Shown: positions 33,053-44,862, numbered from the stretch's first letter. The stretch is DNA of 64,000 bases from Pyrus communis (GCF_963583255.1 NC_084805.1:866001-930000); one strand, 5' to 3'. The notes: generated by a model not told the origin, from the letters alone. Translations and numbers: made by a program.

Positions 33053-34769
33053 TTAGACATGCCCATCTTGGGCGCCATTAATGGTAACTGACTGCTTTGA
33101 TTGTTGGTCGGGTTTTGCAAGGCCCGTATCCATTGATTCGTCAGCAGTAGTTGCAGCACCATTGGGCTTCTTGGTGCCACTGCCCTTGCCCTTGTTGTCA
33201 CGGTAGATGAAGTACAGGATCAGCTGCAGTGCCCCTAGGCCACTCCCAAACCCATTTGGAATCTGCACCACACATCAGATCATTCATAAGACGAAAGGTC
33301 TATTGACTCAAAATCTTAGGTTCAACCGGATGAATATCATATTGTATGTCTATATCTCTTTTATCGGGTGATAGATAATGTGAGAAGGGAGATAGTCATA
33401 AAGATATGCACGCCTTGTTACACCTAAATTATTCTCGGGTTAACAAGTTTTAGTTTTGAATTTGAATTGAATCACATCTTAATTGTGTTTTAGTCAATTA
33501 AGGGGTTAGTGAGAAAAAATACCCAGAAAATTTAAATAGAAAAGTTCATATATATGGTTAAAAGACAAGCATAAATTCAAAGAGGTAGATACTTACAGCA
33601 ACAAATGGATCATGGCCAAGCAGGCCATAGATAAACCATGAAGTTCCACACAAGAAGGAGAAAAGTGACAAGAAAAATGGCATAAACTCAACACTCTTAG
33701 TTCTCACCACTGTGCTCTGCATTACACACAAATTAACACATTGTTAATCCCAAACAATTCCACGTACTTAACTAAACCATGAAAATTGAATGAATGTTAT
33801 GAGTGATTACAAGTAAACTTACCATAATCGAGAAAGGAGAGCTGTACATGATGATCGAGAAGACGGTAGCAGCGAGGCCACAGAAGAGCTTCCGGGTCTT
33901 GTCGTGGAGGGCAAAAAGAGAGACCAATGCCACAGCAGAGAACAGAGCAAGCACAGCAGTGAAGAGACCAAGAATTTTGGCCTTCTCCCTTTTGGGGGCA
34001 AAAATGATGAAGACCAACACATATATCAGTTCAATGGCTGCACCAGTCCCATTGATTGTTGACACCAGAATGTTGTTTGCGGACACAAATGGCAGCCCAT
34101 ACCTAACATAATGCAAATCATACATAATACGTTAATTAAATTAATCCAAGTTATTAATTAATTACACATAATTAATTAATTGCACAAACTGTTATGTCAC
34201 ACACAAAACATGGTATAACATGTAATACTCAGACGATAATAGTACAGTTTCCTCCGACCCAAATATCAAGAATCATATATTTTACACACAAATCCAAACC
34301 ATTTTTCAACCAAAATTGCCAATTTTAGTGATGAAATGCATTGTGAATCTGATTAAGTAAAACAGTAATAGCAGAAACAGAGGTAAAAGTGCTATATAAT
34401 CCAATTTTTAGTTATAAAAACCATTGCGATTAAGGCAACAAGATATCTAACAGAGACACAGAGAGAGAGACAGAGAGAGAGAGAGCAGTTGAAGGAGTGA
34501 GAAGCAAAGCAGCATACCAAGCGGAGAGGAGGCAGTTGAGCATAGTCATCACGTAGGGAATGCCTGAGAACTGCTCTGTGCATTTCTTCCTTATGATCCT
34601 CTTAAATGTAATTCTACACATTTTTAAACCAAAATTACTCTGTAAATTTCACAGAAAATTAAAGAAACCCAGTAAAGATTCAACCTTCATTATTATCCGA
34701 CAGATATACATAAACCCATTTAACAAAATCCAATTTATGACACAAAATACATGATCTTTAGCCACAAAA

Positions 34770-34822
<53 letters not shown>

Positions 34823-35162
34823 TGCTTTTTGAACAATGCAGAATGTACATAGAATCAAAATATCATAACCCATTGAACAAATGAAAATTTAGGCAAAAAG
34901 GCATCACCTTTAGAACCCGAATGAAAGAATGTGAGAGAGAGAGAGGGCTTACGTGGGTGCCAAGAAGAGGAAGAGAGCGGTGCCATTTCCTGTAAAAACG
35001 AAGAAACAGAGCATTAACAAACGCAAACGCTCAAATCTCAAAGGAAATTGGTAAGAAAGAATTCAATTGAGAAAATAATCCGAAAACCAGAGAGGAAAAA
35101 TTCAGAAACTCACCCAAGACTCCGAACAAAACCTTGAAAACATGCATTGTTTTTTTATCCAT
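33053..35162 (-). CDS. SWEET1: SWEET1-type sugar efflux transporter (MtN3/saliva family), 263 aa
   Basis: Six exons on the minus strand: 35162-35114, 34989-34953, 34613-34518, 34102-33823, 33716-33597 and 33262-33053; all junctions are GT-AG and keep the frame. SWEETs are seven-helix facilitators that move glucose or other sugars across the plasma or vacuolar membrane. The first MtN3 repeat covers about residues 12-98 ([63 protein letters not shown]). The second covers about 135-215 ([71 protein letters not shown]). A polar tail of ~50 residues follows. Closest in memory is Arabidopsis SWEET1 (At1g21460). A second in-frame ATG five codons downstream could be the true start. (GA)n tracts lie in the leader and introns. 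Confidence 0.95.
34772..34818. repeat. (GA)n microsatellite in SWEET1 intron 3
   Basis: Uninterrupted GA dinucleotides for about 47 bases. Shorter GA tracts lie near 34460-34486 (intron 3, between exons 3 and 4 boundaries) and 34932-34946 (intron 2). Confidence 0.95.
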
Positions 35163-35258
35163 TTCAACTGAATCTTGAAACAAAAGAAAGAAACGTAGAG
35201 AACCCAGTTGAGGACAATCCCCAGAGAACCAGAAACTACACTGAAAAGGAAAAAGGGC

Positions 35259-35261
<3 letters not shown>

Positions 35262-35298
<37 letters not shown>
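35262..35298. repeat. (GA)n tract in the SWEET1 leader or promoter
   Basis: On the gene strand this is a (CT)n run about 100-135 bases upstream of the ATG, probably in the 5' untranslated region. A TATATTTTT box on the minus strand near 35396-35405 could be the core promoter. Confidence 0.7.
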
Positions 35299-35304
<6 letters not shown>

Positions 35305-35405
35305 GGATGATGGAGGAAAGAGCAAGATGTTTCTTCACAAACTGGGAAATGGGGTTTTTGAGAGGAGTGCAAGAAGCGGTTGGGGTTTTAAAGGAAAAAT
35401 ATACA

Positions 35406-38232
35406 GAAACAGAATAGTAAACGGTAACCTAGTGGTTTCTCTTGCAGTAAAAATGAAGAGATGTATTCTGATTTGGGTATGGAATGTCTGTCTCTACTTA
35501 TACTGTGCATCAGAAATCTGATAATCTGATATCAGTGCACGTACCAACGGTTAAACGGTGAAAGCTGTAACTTGTGAAAACTGTCCCTCACAATTGATAA
35601 CCGTACTTTGTAGGGTTTTGCTGCTTCTACACGAAATGATTCGAAATACCAAATATTTTTCTTCTTGAGTAAATTTTCATTTTGCTATGAAATATCGCGG
35701 TTTTCAAACTTTTATGCATCGAGTTTTTTTCATCTTAATATCATACTTAAAAGTGAAAAATTGTGAAACACTTTTATACATTTGTTAGTTTTTCATGAGA
35801 ACCTCTGTTAACTCGACATGTGCTTCTTACAAGAAGCACTTTAAGTGTTTTTGAAACCGAAGATTAATTTCACCAAAAACACTGTCAATCATTTTAAAAA
35901 CATTTTCAAACGAGCCTTGAATGTTGTGTTGTTTTGATAACTATTTAGTTTTTAATTTTGTGCATTCGAATGAGAATTGAATAAGATTAAATGGAATAGT
36001 TTTTTTCTTTTTACAAAACGATAAGATAATTTACATAAAATCATTCGGAGAAGAGATTCAAGTACAAACTTCGAATGCTTGAATAAATATATTTAAATAC
36101 AAGTCACTTGGTACTTTAATAGTTTTTGGTTTCATCCTTTCTTCCATCTACTTTTCTTATGGTTATATCTCAACAATAAAACTGTCATCAAAGATGGCCT
36201 GAATAACTATGTGATATTCATTTGCAAGCTTGTAACAGAATCCTAAAGATATTGATCTTCTTGTAGCTAATTAAAATTAGTGTTCACAACCTCTTTTGTT
36301 TTATCGAAATTCTGCCTGCTTATAAACTCAATCTTGATGCTTGATTTTTCTTTTTTCATTCAATTGATTTTTTATACTATGTAGTAAATCAACCAAAAAG
36401 TAACTTTTCTTTTATCCTAAGGAACACTAGTTACGATTTAGTGTTATTCTTCTTCACTTATAAGTGACAGGTTTTAGGTTTGATTATCGTCAAAGACAAA
36501 TTTGAACAACATTAATTGTACTTAATCAACCAAAAAGTAACTTTAATTATATAACAAGTAAATAAATGTCCATTTATACTTAAAAAGACATAATTGTATT
36601 GAGATACATAAATTACAAAATAAAATTACTTATAGATTATAAAATATTATAACATATTGAAAACATGGGACCGAACATACAATGAGTGTTCATCAAAATA
36701 TGTAACAAGTATCTTACAATTTAAGAAAAAATAAAATGCAAAATGCAAATTATCTAATCTATGTCTAAGTAAGATAGAGTCGCGACCTAGGTGGATCTAG
36801 GTGGGCTCGGCAGGAGCTTAGGCAGGTTTAGATTGGAGCCTAAGCAGGTCTAGGTAGAGATAGGCAACAGTTATGGCGGGCAGGTAACCGCCGTTATTTA
36901 CCCATAACTGTTTATATTCATGCCCGGATAACTGTTTACCCGTTGGGTAATTGCCTAAATGATTATACCCATACCCATAACCGCATACCCATTTAACTGT
37001 AATCGTTTATCCATTTATCCATTTTTTTAACCTGTTTATCCCTTTTTTTACCCATTTTTCACTCTTCTACATATGAAAATAAGGGTCTTTCCTGCAGAAA
37101 TTTGATAAGATTAAAAGCACACCAAAAATTTGATAAGATTAAAAGCACACCACAAAGTAGTACACAAATGTCCTATTGATTTTCCTTATTAACACTAAGA
37201 TTTGTCAATTGTAGCATATGAAAATAAGGGTCTTTCCCGCAAAAGATTGTTTTATCTAACTACTTAAAATGTCACAAAAACTGGGTTGCTGTCCCTACTG
37301 ATCAGTCACCAAAAAATAATTATTAGACTGACTTACACTTATCTAAAGTCTACGAAATTTTATAGGAAGACACTAGACACATAGAGCTACACTCACACAA
37401 TTTTTTGGAATTTTTGGAGTTGATTTGATATTTAAATTAAATCGAACAAAAACAGGACAGAGACAGATTTTAAATAATAAAAATAGATTGTAGTTCACAA
37501 GTTAAGAAAACGAGTTAGGGGAAGTGTTATCCACCACCAAATAATCATGCAAACATGTTATATTTCATTCAAATTCCTTTTATTTCAGGATGAAGATGCT
37601 CAAGTTGGCTCAATGTTAGAACTCAACCTATTACTCTTTCTTATATAGTATGTTAAGAGAATGACGTTTTCAACTTAACTTAGTCCCTAGCATGCAATCT
37701 AGAATGACATGTTCATAGATTTAACAAGTAGAAATCATTAAGAACGAAAAGAGTTAGAGTCATCACAAGGCATTGTAAGTACTAGCGTTGCCTTACTTAT
37801 CCTAGAAATTGATTCACATGTTAATAGCAATTAACAAGTACTATTCTAGAACATATGTAGGTCCTCATTCGACAAGGGCAGACACACACATATTCATAGC
37901 ATTAGAATCCTAACGATGCTTACTAAGTATGCATCTGTAGAAAACACATAAAGAATTCATCAATGAGACAAGTAGTGAACCAATTTTCATCCATTCATAA
38001 AAGTAATTCAACGAAATGTCATAACAAACTTGCAATCATATTCGGGGCTTCAAAACAGCCCATAACTACTAAAAATTTAGTTTCACAATCCTTAAGTTAA
38101 AACAAAAGATAAACATGAGTTTGAGAAAATAAAACCGAAAGAAATCGACTGAGGCCTCCTCTTTCCTTCCTTCCCCAACGCTACTTTTAAACCAATTCTT
38201 GCTGCATCATTTTCTTCTCCTTAACTCACCCA
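35406..38232. other. AT-rich intergenic with a few small repeats
   Basis: No gene found. 36840-37060 is a degenerate tandem array of CCCATAACNGTTTA-like words. A 27-bp unit is tandemly duplicated at about 37094-37150 (AAATTTGATAAGATTAAAAG and following), and a nearby ATGAAAATAAGGGTCTTTCC word is repeated at about 37073 and 37217. 37250-38150 looks like non-coding debris of an LTR element, without identifiable ends. Confidence 0.4.
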
Positions 38233-38632
38233 CTAATAGCCATTTAGTGATGACAATAAGTGAGAGGAAAAGGTAAAACAATTGTAACTCCTTGGGTAGC
38301 CTTTATGCCAATTACTCCCACTTAATTTTCCATTTTTAATTCCATTTCCTCTGATATTTGAATAGGTGTCAGCAAGTTTGTTATTGACTGCATCAGTTTC
38401 GGCTGCTAGATTTATTGGATTTATTGCCTTCAATGCTTTCTTGTTAGTTACAAACTGCTCAGCCTCTTGGAAATCTTTTAGTGTTAAAACAGGCATAACT
38501 TCTTCTAGAAAAATGATATTAACAATCCGCAAAATACTCCAGAAAATAGGCATTTGTAGCTTTCCAAGCATATAAGGCTCATTCTCTAATTCATTATGCA
38601 CTATTCGCAACTTGCTTCCAAAGTCAGCTAAT
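38233..38632 (-). pseudogene. Exon-like open stretch of an unrecognised gene
   Basis: After an acceptor-like TTGTCTGTGCAG (38633) the minus strand is open for about 132 codons, including LADFGSKLRIVHNELENEPY, GKLQMPIFWSILRIV, LTLKDFQEAEQFVTNKKALK and INPINLAAETDAVNNKL. The last third becomes less protein-like. Amino-acid composition of the first ~85 residues is that of a real soluble protein, but I cannot name it and no further exons are evident. It may be a captured or duplicated gene fragment. Confidence 0.35.
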
Positions 38633-39541
38633 CTGCACAGACAATTTTGACGAATTTGTTACTTAAAATCTCACTTGTGCTATTTTTCTTTTCTTTGCTT
38701 GACAAATCCTACAAAACACAAAAACAAAGTAAATAGCTAAAAAATATAAGAAACTAACTAAGAAAAAACAAGTGAATTTGATGTAAAATATATATAAATA
38801 TGAGCTTATCAGCAAATTTCTTTCAGACGAAACAGTTTTTTCTCGACTCGTGGTTTTCTAAGACAGCTTCACCGACTGACTAATTGGCAACTTCATATAC
38901 TTTCTGATAAATGATAGTGAGATATGAGCATGATCTCAATTAAGACCTAATCCACAACATACAAAATGCTGTACTAATTAAAAACCAAAGATTAATTGCC
39001 TTCTCAACCCTTTTCTCCAATAAGCTAGTAAATGCTAGAGTGTACGTATACTTGTAAGATATGAACATGTCATATACAACCCCATTTTGTCTTCTCCAGT
39101 TGCTCAAAGTAGAAATTAGTTTATGTGCAGACGTCTTTGCTTCAAATATAATAGCTGATAAGAACGTTCTCCTCAATAGAAGATATCCAACACGATAAGA
39201 AATTAGATTGGAACTAGATACAATACTTTATGTGAACATATGTACTTGATGCAATCAACATCAATCTAACCGTTGAAATGGTCATTGTATTAAGTATATG
39301 TAAGTATTGTTCACGTGTTAGACTTGAAAATCTGTCATACGCAAGGGAACATGTTGAGAATGAATCTCATATTCGTGAGAGGAGGTAAAACCCCAACTTT
39401 CTTCCATCCATTTGCCCACCAAGGTTTTCTAACTTCTCGCTGCTAAATTACTAAGTTTTTCTTTTTAATTTTATACAACTCTGCCTGTATAAATTAAATT
39501 TGAGATGAAGAAGTTGAAAGTGATTTTATACAATTCTGTAT
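38633..39541. other. Intergenic, nothing assigned
   Basis: AT-rich DNA. A short stretch at 39350-39400 (TGTTGAGAATGAATCTCATATTC) resembles the start of a copia LTR. Confidence 0.4.
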
Positions 39542-39815
39542 AAACTAAATGGGTAAATTACACTTTCATACCTCAGGTTTGGGTCTATTTCAATTCCTTA
39601 CAATATCTTCAAAACATTTCACTTTCATACCTTAAGTACTATTTTATTTCAAAATAATACCTCTGTTACATTTTCCATCCATTCATCTGTTAAATGATGA
39701 CGTGGCTGCCACATATATGCCATGTGGCTGCCAAATGTCTGCCACGTGGCAAATAAAAATAATTTTTAATTTTTTTTTAAAAACCTGAATTTTCTCACAA
39801 AAAGAAAAAAAAAAG

Positions 39816-41398
39816 GGGTAAATTACACTTTCATGCCTCAGGTTTGGTGTCTATTTCAATTCCTTACAACATCTTTAAAACATTTCACTTTCATACCTTA
39901 AGTACTATTTTATTTCAAAATAATACCTCCGTTACATTTTCCATCCATTGATTTGTTAAATGCTGACGTGGTTGCCACATATATGCCATGTGGCTGCCAA
40001 ATGTCTTCCACGTGGCAAATAAAAATATGTTTTTAATTTTTTTTAAAAAAAACCTGAATGTTCTCCAAAAAAAAAAAAAAAAAAATATTGAAATAGACCC
40101 CATCCCATCTCCCCGCAACCATCCCCCACAAACCCATAACCCTTTCTCCCCACCCACACCCGCCCAGCTCGTCTTCCCCCTTCCTTCTGGCGACCCACCT
40201 AAGCTAGAACCTCGACCCTCCTTCCACCCGCACCCCCCACGGCGCGACCCACCTCGATGTCTCCCTCCCCACTACCTCACCCTGCTTCCCCCCTCGCGAC
40301 CTCACCCTCATTCCCCTTCCCCGCCAAAGACCTTATCCTACTTCCTCCCCGGCGACCTAACTCCCTGTGTTTGACCTCGCCCAGAACCCAGATCCTGACC
40401 CGGGCGACCCACCTCGCCCAAAACCCGACCCTCACCCTCCTCTCATCTGCAACACTCACCCTCTTCTCCTTCCCCCATCCGTGCCCTGCTCGTCGTCAAG
40501 TTAGTCGGCTTCGACAACGAGGTATGCATATAATTTTGTCCTTCAAATTTTGAATTTTTTTTTGTGCTTGGTTGGTGGTGGTCTGGATGGAGTTAGGTTT
40601 GCTAAGGGTGGGTGGGGTTATAGATGAGAGAAGGGAGGGTGGGGGTGAAGAAGAGAAAGGGCTCGAGGAAGGTGAGGGTTTGCTGGGTTTCTTGATGGGA
40701 GGGGAGGTGAAGAGAGTGAAGGAGAGGGAGATGGGTTGGGTCGGGGGGGGGGGGGGGAAGGGTTTAAGGATTATGGGTTTGTTTACGGGGGTGAGGGGTT
40801 ACGAGGAGCTAGGTTTCAGTTTTTTCTTTTTTTTAAGGTTCAGGTGGTTTTTTTTAATTAAAATTTTATTATTTTTGCCACGTGGTGTGCCACGTTAGCA
40901 CTTAACGAATCAATGGATGGAAAATGTAATGGAGGTATTATTTTGAGATAAAATAGTACTTAAGGTATGAAATTGAAATGTTTTGAAGATGTTGTAAGGA
41001 ATTGAAATAGACCCCAAACCTGAGGTATGAAAGTGTAATTATCAGAGCCTAACCCTGGTCGTGGTGTGCCGACGAGGACGTCAGGCTCCTAAGGGGGGTG
41101 GATTGTGACATCCCACATCGCCCAGGGGAGTGATCCTTAAATGTAAATTCTCATCCCTACCTAGCACGAGGCCTTTTGGGAGCTCACTGGCTTCAGGTTC
41201 CGTAGGAACTCCGAAGTTAAGCGAGAAGGAGGCTAGATCAATCCCATGATGAGTGACCCACTGGGAAGTTGCTCGTGAGTTTCCAAAAACAAAACCGTGA
41301 GGGAATGGTAAGCCCAAAGCGGACAATATCGTGCTACGGTGGTGGAGCGGGCCCAGGAAGTGTTTCCCCTCGGGCCGGGATGTGACAGTAATTTACCC
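39816..41398. mobile_element. Inner Mutator-like element of the same family, nested
   Basis: A second pair of the same TIRs: left 39816 to about 40023, right about 40873-41039 continued at 41388-41398 after a Cassandra insertion. It sits in the A-rich interior of the outer element; flanks are A runs, so the duplication (AAAAAAAAG versus AAAAAAACA) is uncertain. The core is strongly strand-biased: C-rich at 40085-40500, then G-rich at 40560-40850. A possible captured exon end reads VVKLVGFDNE just before a donor GTATGC at about 40521. The long proline-rich frames here have no recognisable domain. Confidence 0.82.
41040..41387 (+). mobile_element. Cassandra TRIM copy lacking its 5' LTR
   Basis: The internal part (41040-41103) starts TATCAGAGCCTAACC, the primer binding site minus its first TGG, and ends in a purine tract AAGGGGGGTGGAT. 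The 3' LTR follows at 41104-41387, starting TGTGACATCCCACATCGCC and ending GGCCGGGATGTGACA, with a 5S rRNA-like core (GAACTCCGAAGTTAAGCG at 41206, then TGATGAGTGACCCACTGGGA and AGTTGCTCGTG). GTAAT occurs directly before the truncated primer site (41035-41039) and after the LTR (41388-41392), like a target duplication. It lies inside the right TIR of the inner MULE. Confidence 0.88.
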
Positions 41399-41424
41399 AA
41401 AAAAACATGAAACCTTCTACCCCT

Positions 41425-41448
41425 CCCCCCCCCCCCCCCCCCCCCCCC
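41425..41448. repeat. Poly-C run (24 C)
   Basis: Uninterrupted C run in the C-rich half of the outer MULE. A similar G run (40743-40757) is in the inner MULE and another C run at about 41553-41565. These are prone to sequencing error. Confidence 0.85.
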
Positions 41449-41813
41449 GCGACCCACATCCCTATCCCTTATCCAAAACCCAAAAAACATGCAGCAGCAG
41501 CAAGAAGAAGAAGAAGAAGAAGAAAGAAAAAACCCCAAATCCAGTTCGTCTCCCCCCCCCCCCCCACAGCGCCGCGCGACCTTCTCCCTTCCCAGCCCCT
41601 CCTCGAGTCAGGATCTCGTGATTTTCAGTATGGGTGGGTTTTGAAAATACTTTGAGTTTGAGATGATTTTTGGACTAGTTTTGTGGTAGATCCACGTAAT
41701 CTTGAGTGGAATTTTTGTGGGTGATGGGGGATTTTTGGGAAGGGTGATGGGGGGGGGGGTGGGAGAAAGGGGTGGCTTGGGTGGGACAAACTGGATTTAT
41801 TTATTTTTTTTAA

Positions 41814-41857
41814 TTCTTCTTCTTCTTCTTCTTCTTCTTCTTCTTCTTCTTCTTCTT
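41814..41857. repeat. (TTC)n microsatellite
   Basis: About 14 TTC or CTT units in the outer MULE interior. Confidence 0.95.
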
Positions 41858-42127
41858 GTAGGTTTTTGGGTTCTGGGTTAGGGTCGCTGGGGGGTGGGGC
41901 GGGCGAAGGCATTATTTGCCACGTGGCAGACATTTTGCAGCCACGTGGCATATATGTGGCAGCCACGTCAGCATTTAACAGATCAATGGAGGGAAAATGT
42001 AACGAAGGTATTATTTTGAAATAAAATAGTACTTAAGGTATGAAAGTGAAATGTATTAAAGATGTTGTAAGGAATTGAAATAAAGCTCAAACCTAAGGTA
42101 TGATAGTGTAATTTACCCAAACTAAAT

Positions 42128-42900
42128 TTGAGATGAAGAAGATGAAAGTATTTATGTGGATGCTGAGCTGTACAGGTGTCATTTTGTTATCTAAAGATTG
42201 ACGCGAGGAAAAAGAATGATATATTTCTCGAACAAAAAGATGAAACTGTTAATTTCCAAAAAGTTCTGATGTTGTTGAAACTTCCGATATTTCCGAATCC
42301 AAACAGACTAAAAATTTCGAAATTTTGAATTGGGTAATGTGAAATAAGTGAATGAACTAGCTACAACAATCTTTCTATAATTTTTCGAGATCAAGACAAG
42401 CAAGTTACAACTACTGGGAAAGTTGATAATTTCTTTATTTTAACTGCAAGGTCTTTTTGGTAATTTAAATCCTAGTGTTGTGTTTATTAGTAGTTCCCTC
42501 CCTATCAAACAGAAGCTGCCGGCAAGAAGTGGGGAGAGTGGGATAGCCAACTCTCCCCGAACAGTTTTCCACATCTCCATTTATTGATTATTTAATGCCA
42601 CATGATAAAGTGCCCAACTCACACGAAATGAATGATACTTAGGTACTCATAAAGGATAATGTTAGGGATATCAAAATTTTAAACTAATAAATCTGAAAAC
42701 AAAATAAGATGTCACCAATAAAAAATAAGTACGTTAACCAACACTTAAGTAATAATCCAATCATCAACATCATTTGGTTTACAAAATTGATTTTAGAAAT
42801 TTGAACTCCCTAACATTATCCAATCACGAAAAGGATAAAATGGTCAATTCACACGTTTCATCCTTCGATTTGGTCAAATGAAAAAGTGAGTATAAAATGT
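42128..42900. other. Intergenic, nothing assigned
   Basis: AT-rich DNA with no frame or repeat that I can assign. Confidence 0.45.
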
Positions 42901-43475
42901 CTATTCTATTGACAGTTCTCCAAGACCTCGACCCTTTTGGATCAAAAGACGGCATTGTATTTCATTAAAGGCCAAAAGGATCGCTAGTACAAGGATTGGA
43001 ACGCTCATCCTCAAGGAGATCCCAAATAACAACAGGAGGTTCATCGAGCCAAGTACATGTACCCCGTGGAGGGCAAAACGAGCAAGCCCATGAGCTATGT
43101 TGCTGGCTTGGCTGCGGATGTGGGTAGCAAAGACTTCAGCGATCGGATGCAGCAACGTTTTATCATCTTCTACAATTGGCCCCCAAGTGAGACAAATCCA
43201 TAGACGGCTCTTTCAATGCTGAAATGGTTTGAAGCGAACCACTCTCAAAAATAACATTTTAGAAAACCCCATTCAACCGCCAGCTCAAGCCTAGCACGGA
43301 TAGCCAACGCCACAACATGAGCTAGTGAGAAAACATCTGCAAATATTCTAGACGCTACCACAAGATAGCACCCATCCGAATCCCTGATCACGATCCCAGC
43401 AACCCCCCCTCTTGGAATTTTGGGTCCACGCACCATCCACACGTTAGTTTTAAGACTCAAGAAGATGACCCCGAC
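42901..43475 (-). pseudogene. RNase H-like (RVT_3 type) domain pseudogene, LINE-related
   Basis: The minus strand reads VRGPKIPRGGVAGIVIRDSD, then VASRIFADVFSLAHVVALAI and RARLELAVEWGF, then after a frame change an ESGSLQTISALKEPSMDLS-like stretch and IAEVFATHIRSQASNIAHGL with ARFALHGVHVLG. This is the plant RNase H-like domain found in LINE-type non-LTR elements and in many orphan plant proteins. The usual N-terminal KLNVDGA is degraded, and at least one frameshift near 43240 and another after 43000 break it. No reverse transcriptase is nearby. Confidence 0.72.
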
Positions 43476-44580
43476 CTAGAAGATGACACCGCGACCATAT
43501 CGATAGTTCTCCAACTCCTACTATATTTGCTTCCCACAAGGAGAAGAATTATATCAGAAAATTCTCACAAACATTTGTTTTAACACAAACTATACGTACC
43601 TACTTTGGGATCTTGAGCAACCGAATGTCGGCGGCCGGATTATTTCACTAGGTGATATTCATTTTTACTTTATCAGAAGAGGGATTTCAAGTTCAAATCT
43701 CATAAACTGAATTTTGGTGCATGTCCGTATAGATAGCGTTGCCATCAATCGAAGTTGTAATCTTTGAATTAAAGAACATATAACCTCAACTGAGATACTT
43801 TCGTTTTCGGTTGGAAAATCCAATGCAAGTGATGTGATTGTTCAGTTTGGAAATATCATTACCGTAAGGCTACTTTCAATTGGTTTCAGCAGGTGGATAT
43901 ATATGCACATGTATAATTAATTTAAAGATTTGATGGATTCTATTAGCAACCAACATATCAAGTTACTCTCATTCACCCGAAAAAAGACTGTTGAAACTTG
44001 ATATCAAGTTTACAAAATATATATATCCAAATTCACGAATATTTTTATTTAAAATGTTGGAATTTGAAAACTACCATGCAGAATCACCAAAGGTCAAGAT
44101 ATTCTGCCTATCCTTTGCTACAAATGAACACATACAGTTCAGTGAATAATAAGTTAGGACAAAAATATTGATATAGATGCAACGAATTGTAATGCTATTA
44201 AAAGAACAAAAGATGCCCTAGTTATCACGTAGTACCATATATATTTCAGTATTGATGAGAGACTCGGACAAGGTCCAAATCATAGAGTACAATTGAGTCT
44301 ATGGTATTGAAGATGTTGAAGGCTACATTGCCCTAGAGGGGAAGGACTCTTTGCATCACTGGTTTTTAAGGTGTAGCTCAGTGTATCGTCGACAACCTAC
44401 CTGCTGCAGGATAGAGGAATGAATGAAACAACCTTCATGGCCAATGCAATCCCATTTTTTTTATTTGTATAAACATCGCGTAGGCAATCAAAGTTATGGA
44501 CGCAACTAGTCGTCATTAATAAGGTGAATCTTTATCTGATCCTTCATTTGGATATATATAGCTGTTATGGGCGTAGTGCC
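43476..44580. other. Intergenic, nothing assigned
   Basis: AT-rich DNA without a recognisable gene or repeat structure. Confidence 0.45.
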
Positions 44581-44862
44581 CTACGAGATAGGTAAATACT
44601 GCATGAAAGTTTCAAACATGGTGGGCAAATACATTAACGTTTTTCTTTCTTTCTTTTTCTATTTTTTGGCAAAATTATGTCATATATGTTGAGAATGAGT
44701 CTCACATTGATAGGATGAGAGATCTTGCATGGGCTTATAAGAAGTTGAGCTGCTCCCTATATTGCTAATTTTGCCAAAAAATAGAAAAAGAAAGAAAGAA
44801 AAACGTTAATGTATTTGACGACCATGTTTGAAACTTTCATGCAGTATTTACCTATCTCGTAG
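44581..44862. repeat. 97-bp near-perfect inverted repeat with 88-bp spacer
   Basis: 44581-44677 and 44766-44862 are reverse complements with only two mismatches by eye. The arm starts CTACGAGATAGGTAAATACT. The spacer (44678-44765) carries a copia LTR-like start, TGTTGAGAATGAGTCTCACA, and sequence after the right arm (44863 onward) resembles the same LTR. Confidence 0.92.

Larger units (their letters stand above)
39551..42118. mobile_element. Outer Mutator-like element, 2568 bp with nested inserts
   Basis: Terminal inverted repeats of about 205 bp: 39551-39755 starts GGGTAAATTACACTTTCATA, and 41913-42118 is its reverse complement. A perfect 9-bp target duplication AAACTAAAT flanks it (39542-39550 and 42119-42127). 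Long TIRs and a 9-bp duplication mark a Mutator-like element; there is no transposase. The interior is a short A-rich left part, an inner copy of the same family (39816-41398), a C-rich then G-rich core (41405-41910) and a (TTC)n tract (41814-41857). Confidence 0.92.

Noticed and set aside
33803..34111. 102-codon plus-strand frame
   Set aside because: Antisense shadow of SWEET1 exon 4, which has clear family homology on the minus strand.
39988..40553. Long proline-rich frames (up to 128 codons)
   Set aside because: They come from the C-rich core of a MULE, overlap in several frames and have no domain.
41206..41285. 5S rRNA-like sequence, possible 5S gene
   Set aside because: The 5S-like text is partial, diverged and embedded in an LTR with TG...CA ends and a primer site; it is the Cassandra 5S-derived segment. 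The same holds for 30255-30318.
41331..41966. Proline-, lysine- or glutamate-rich frames
   Set aside because: Produced by poly-C and (TTC)n runs in a transposon interior.
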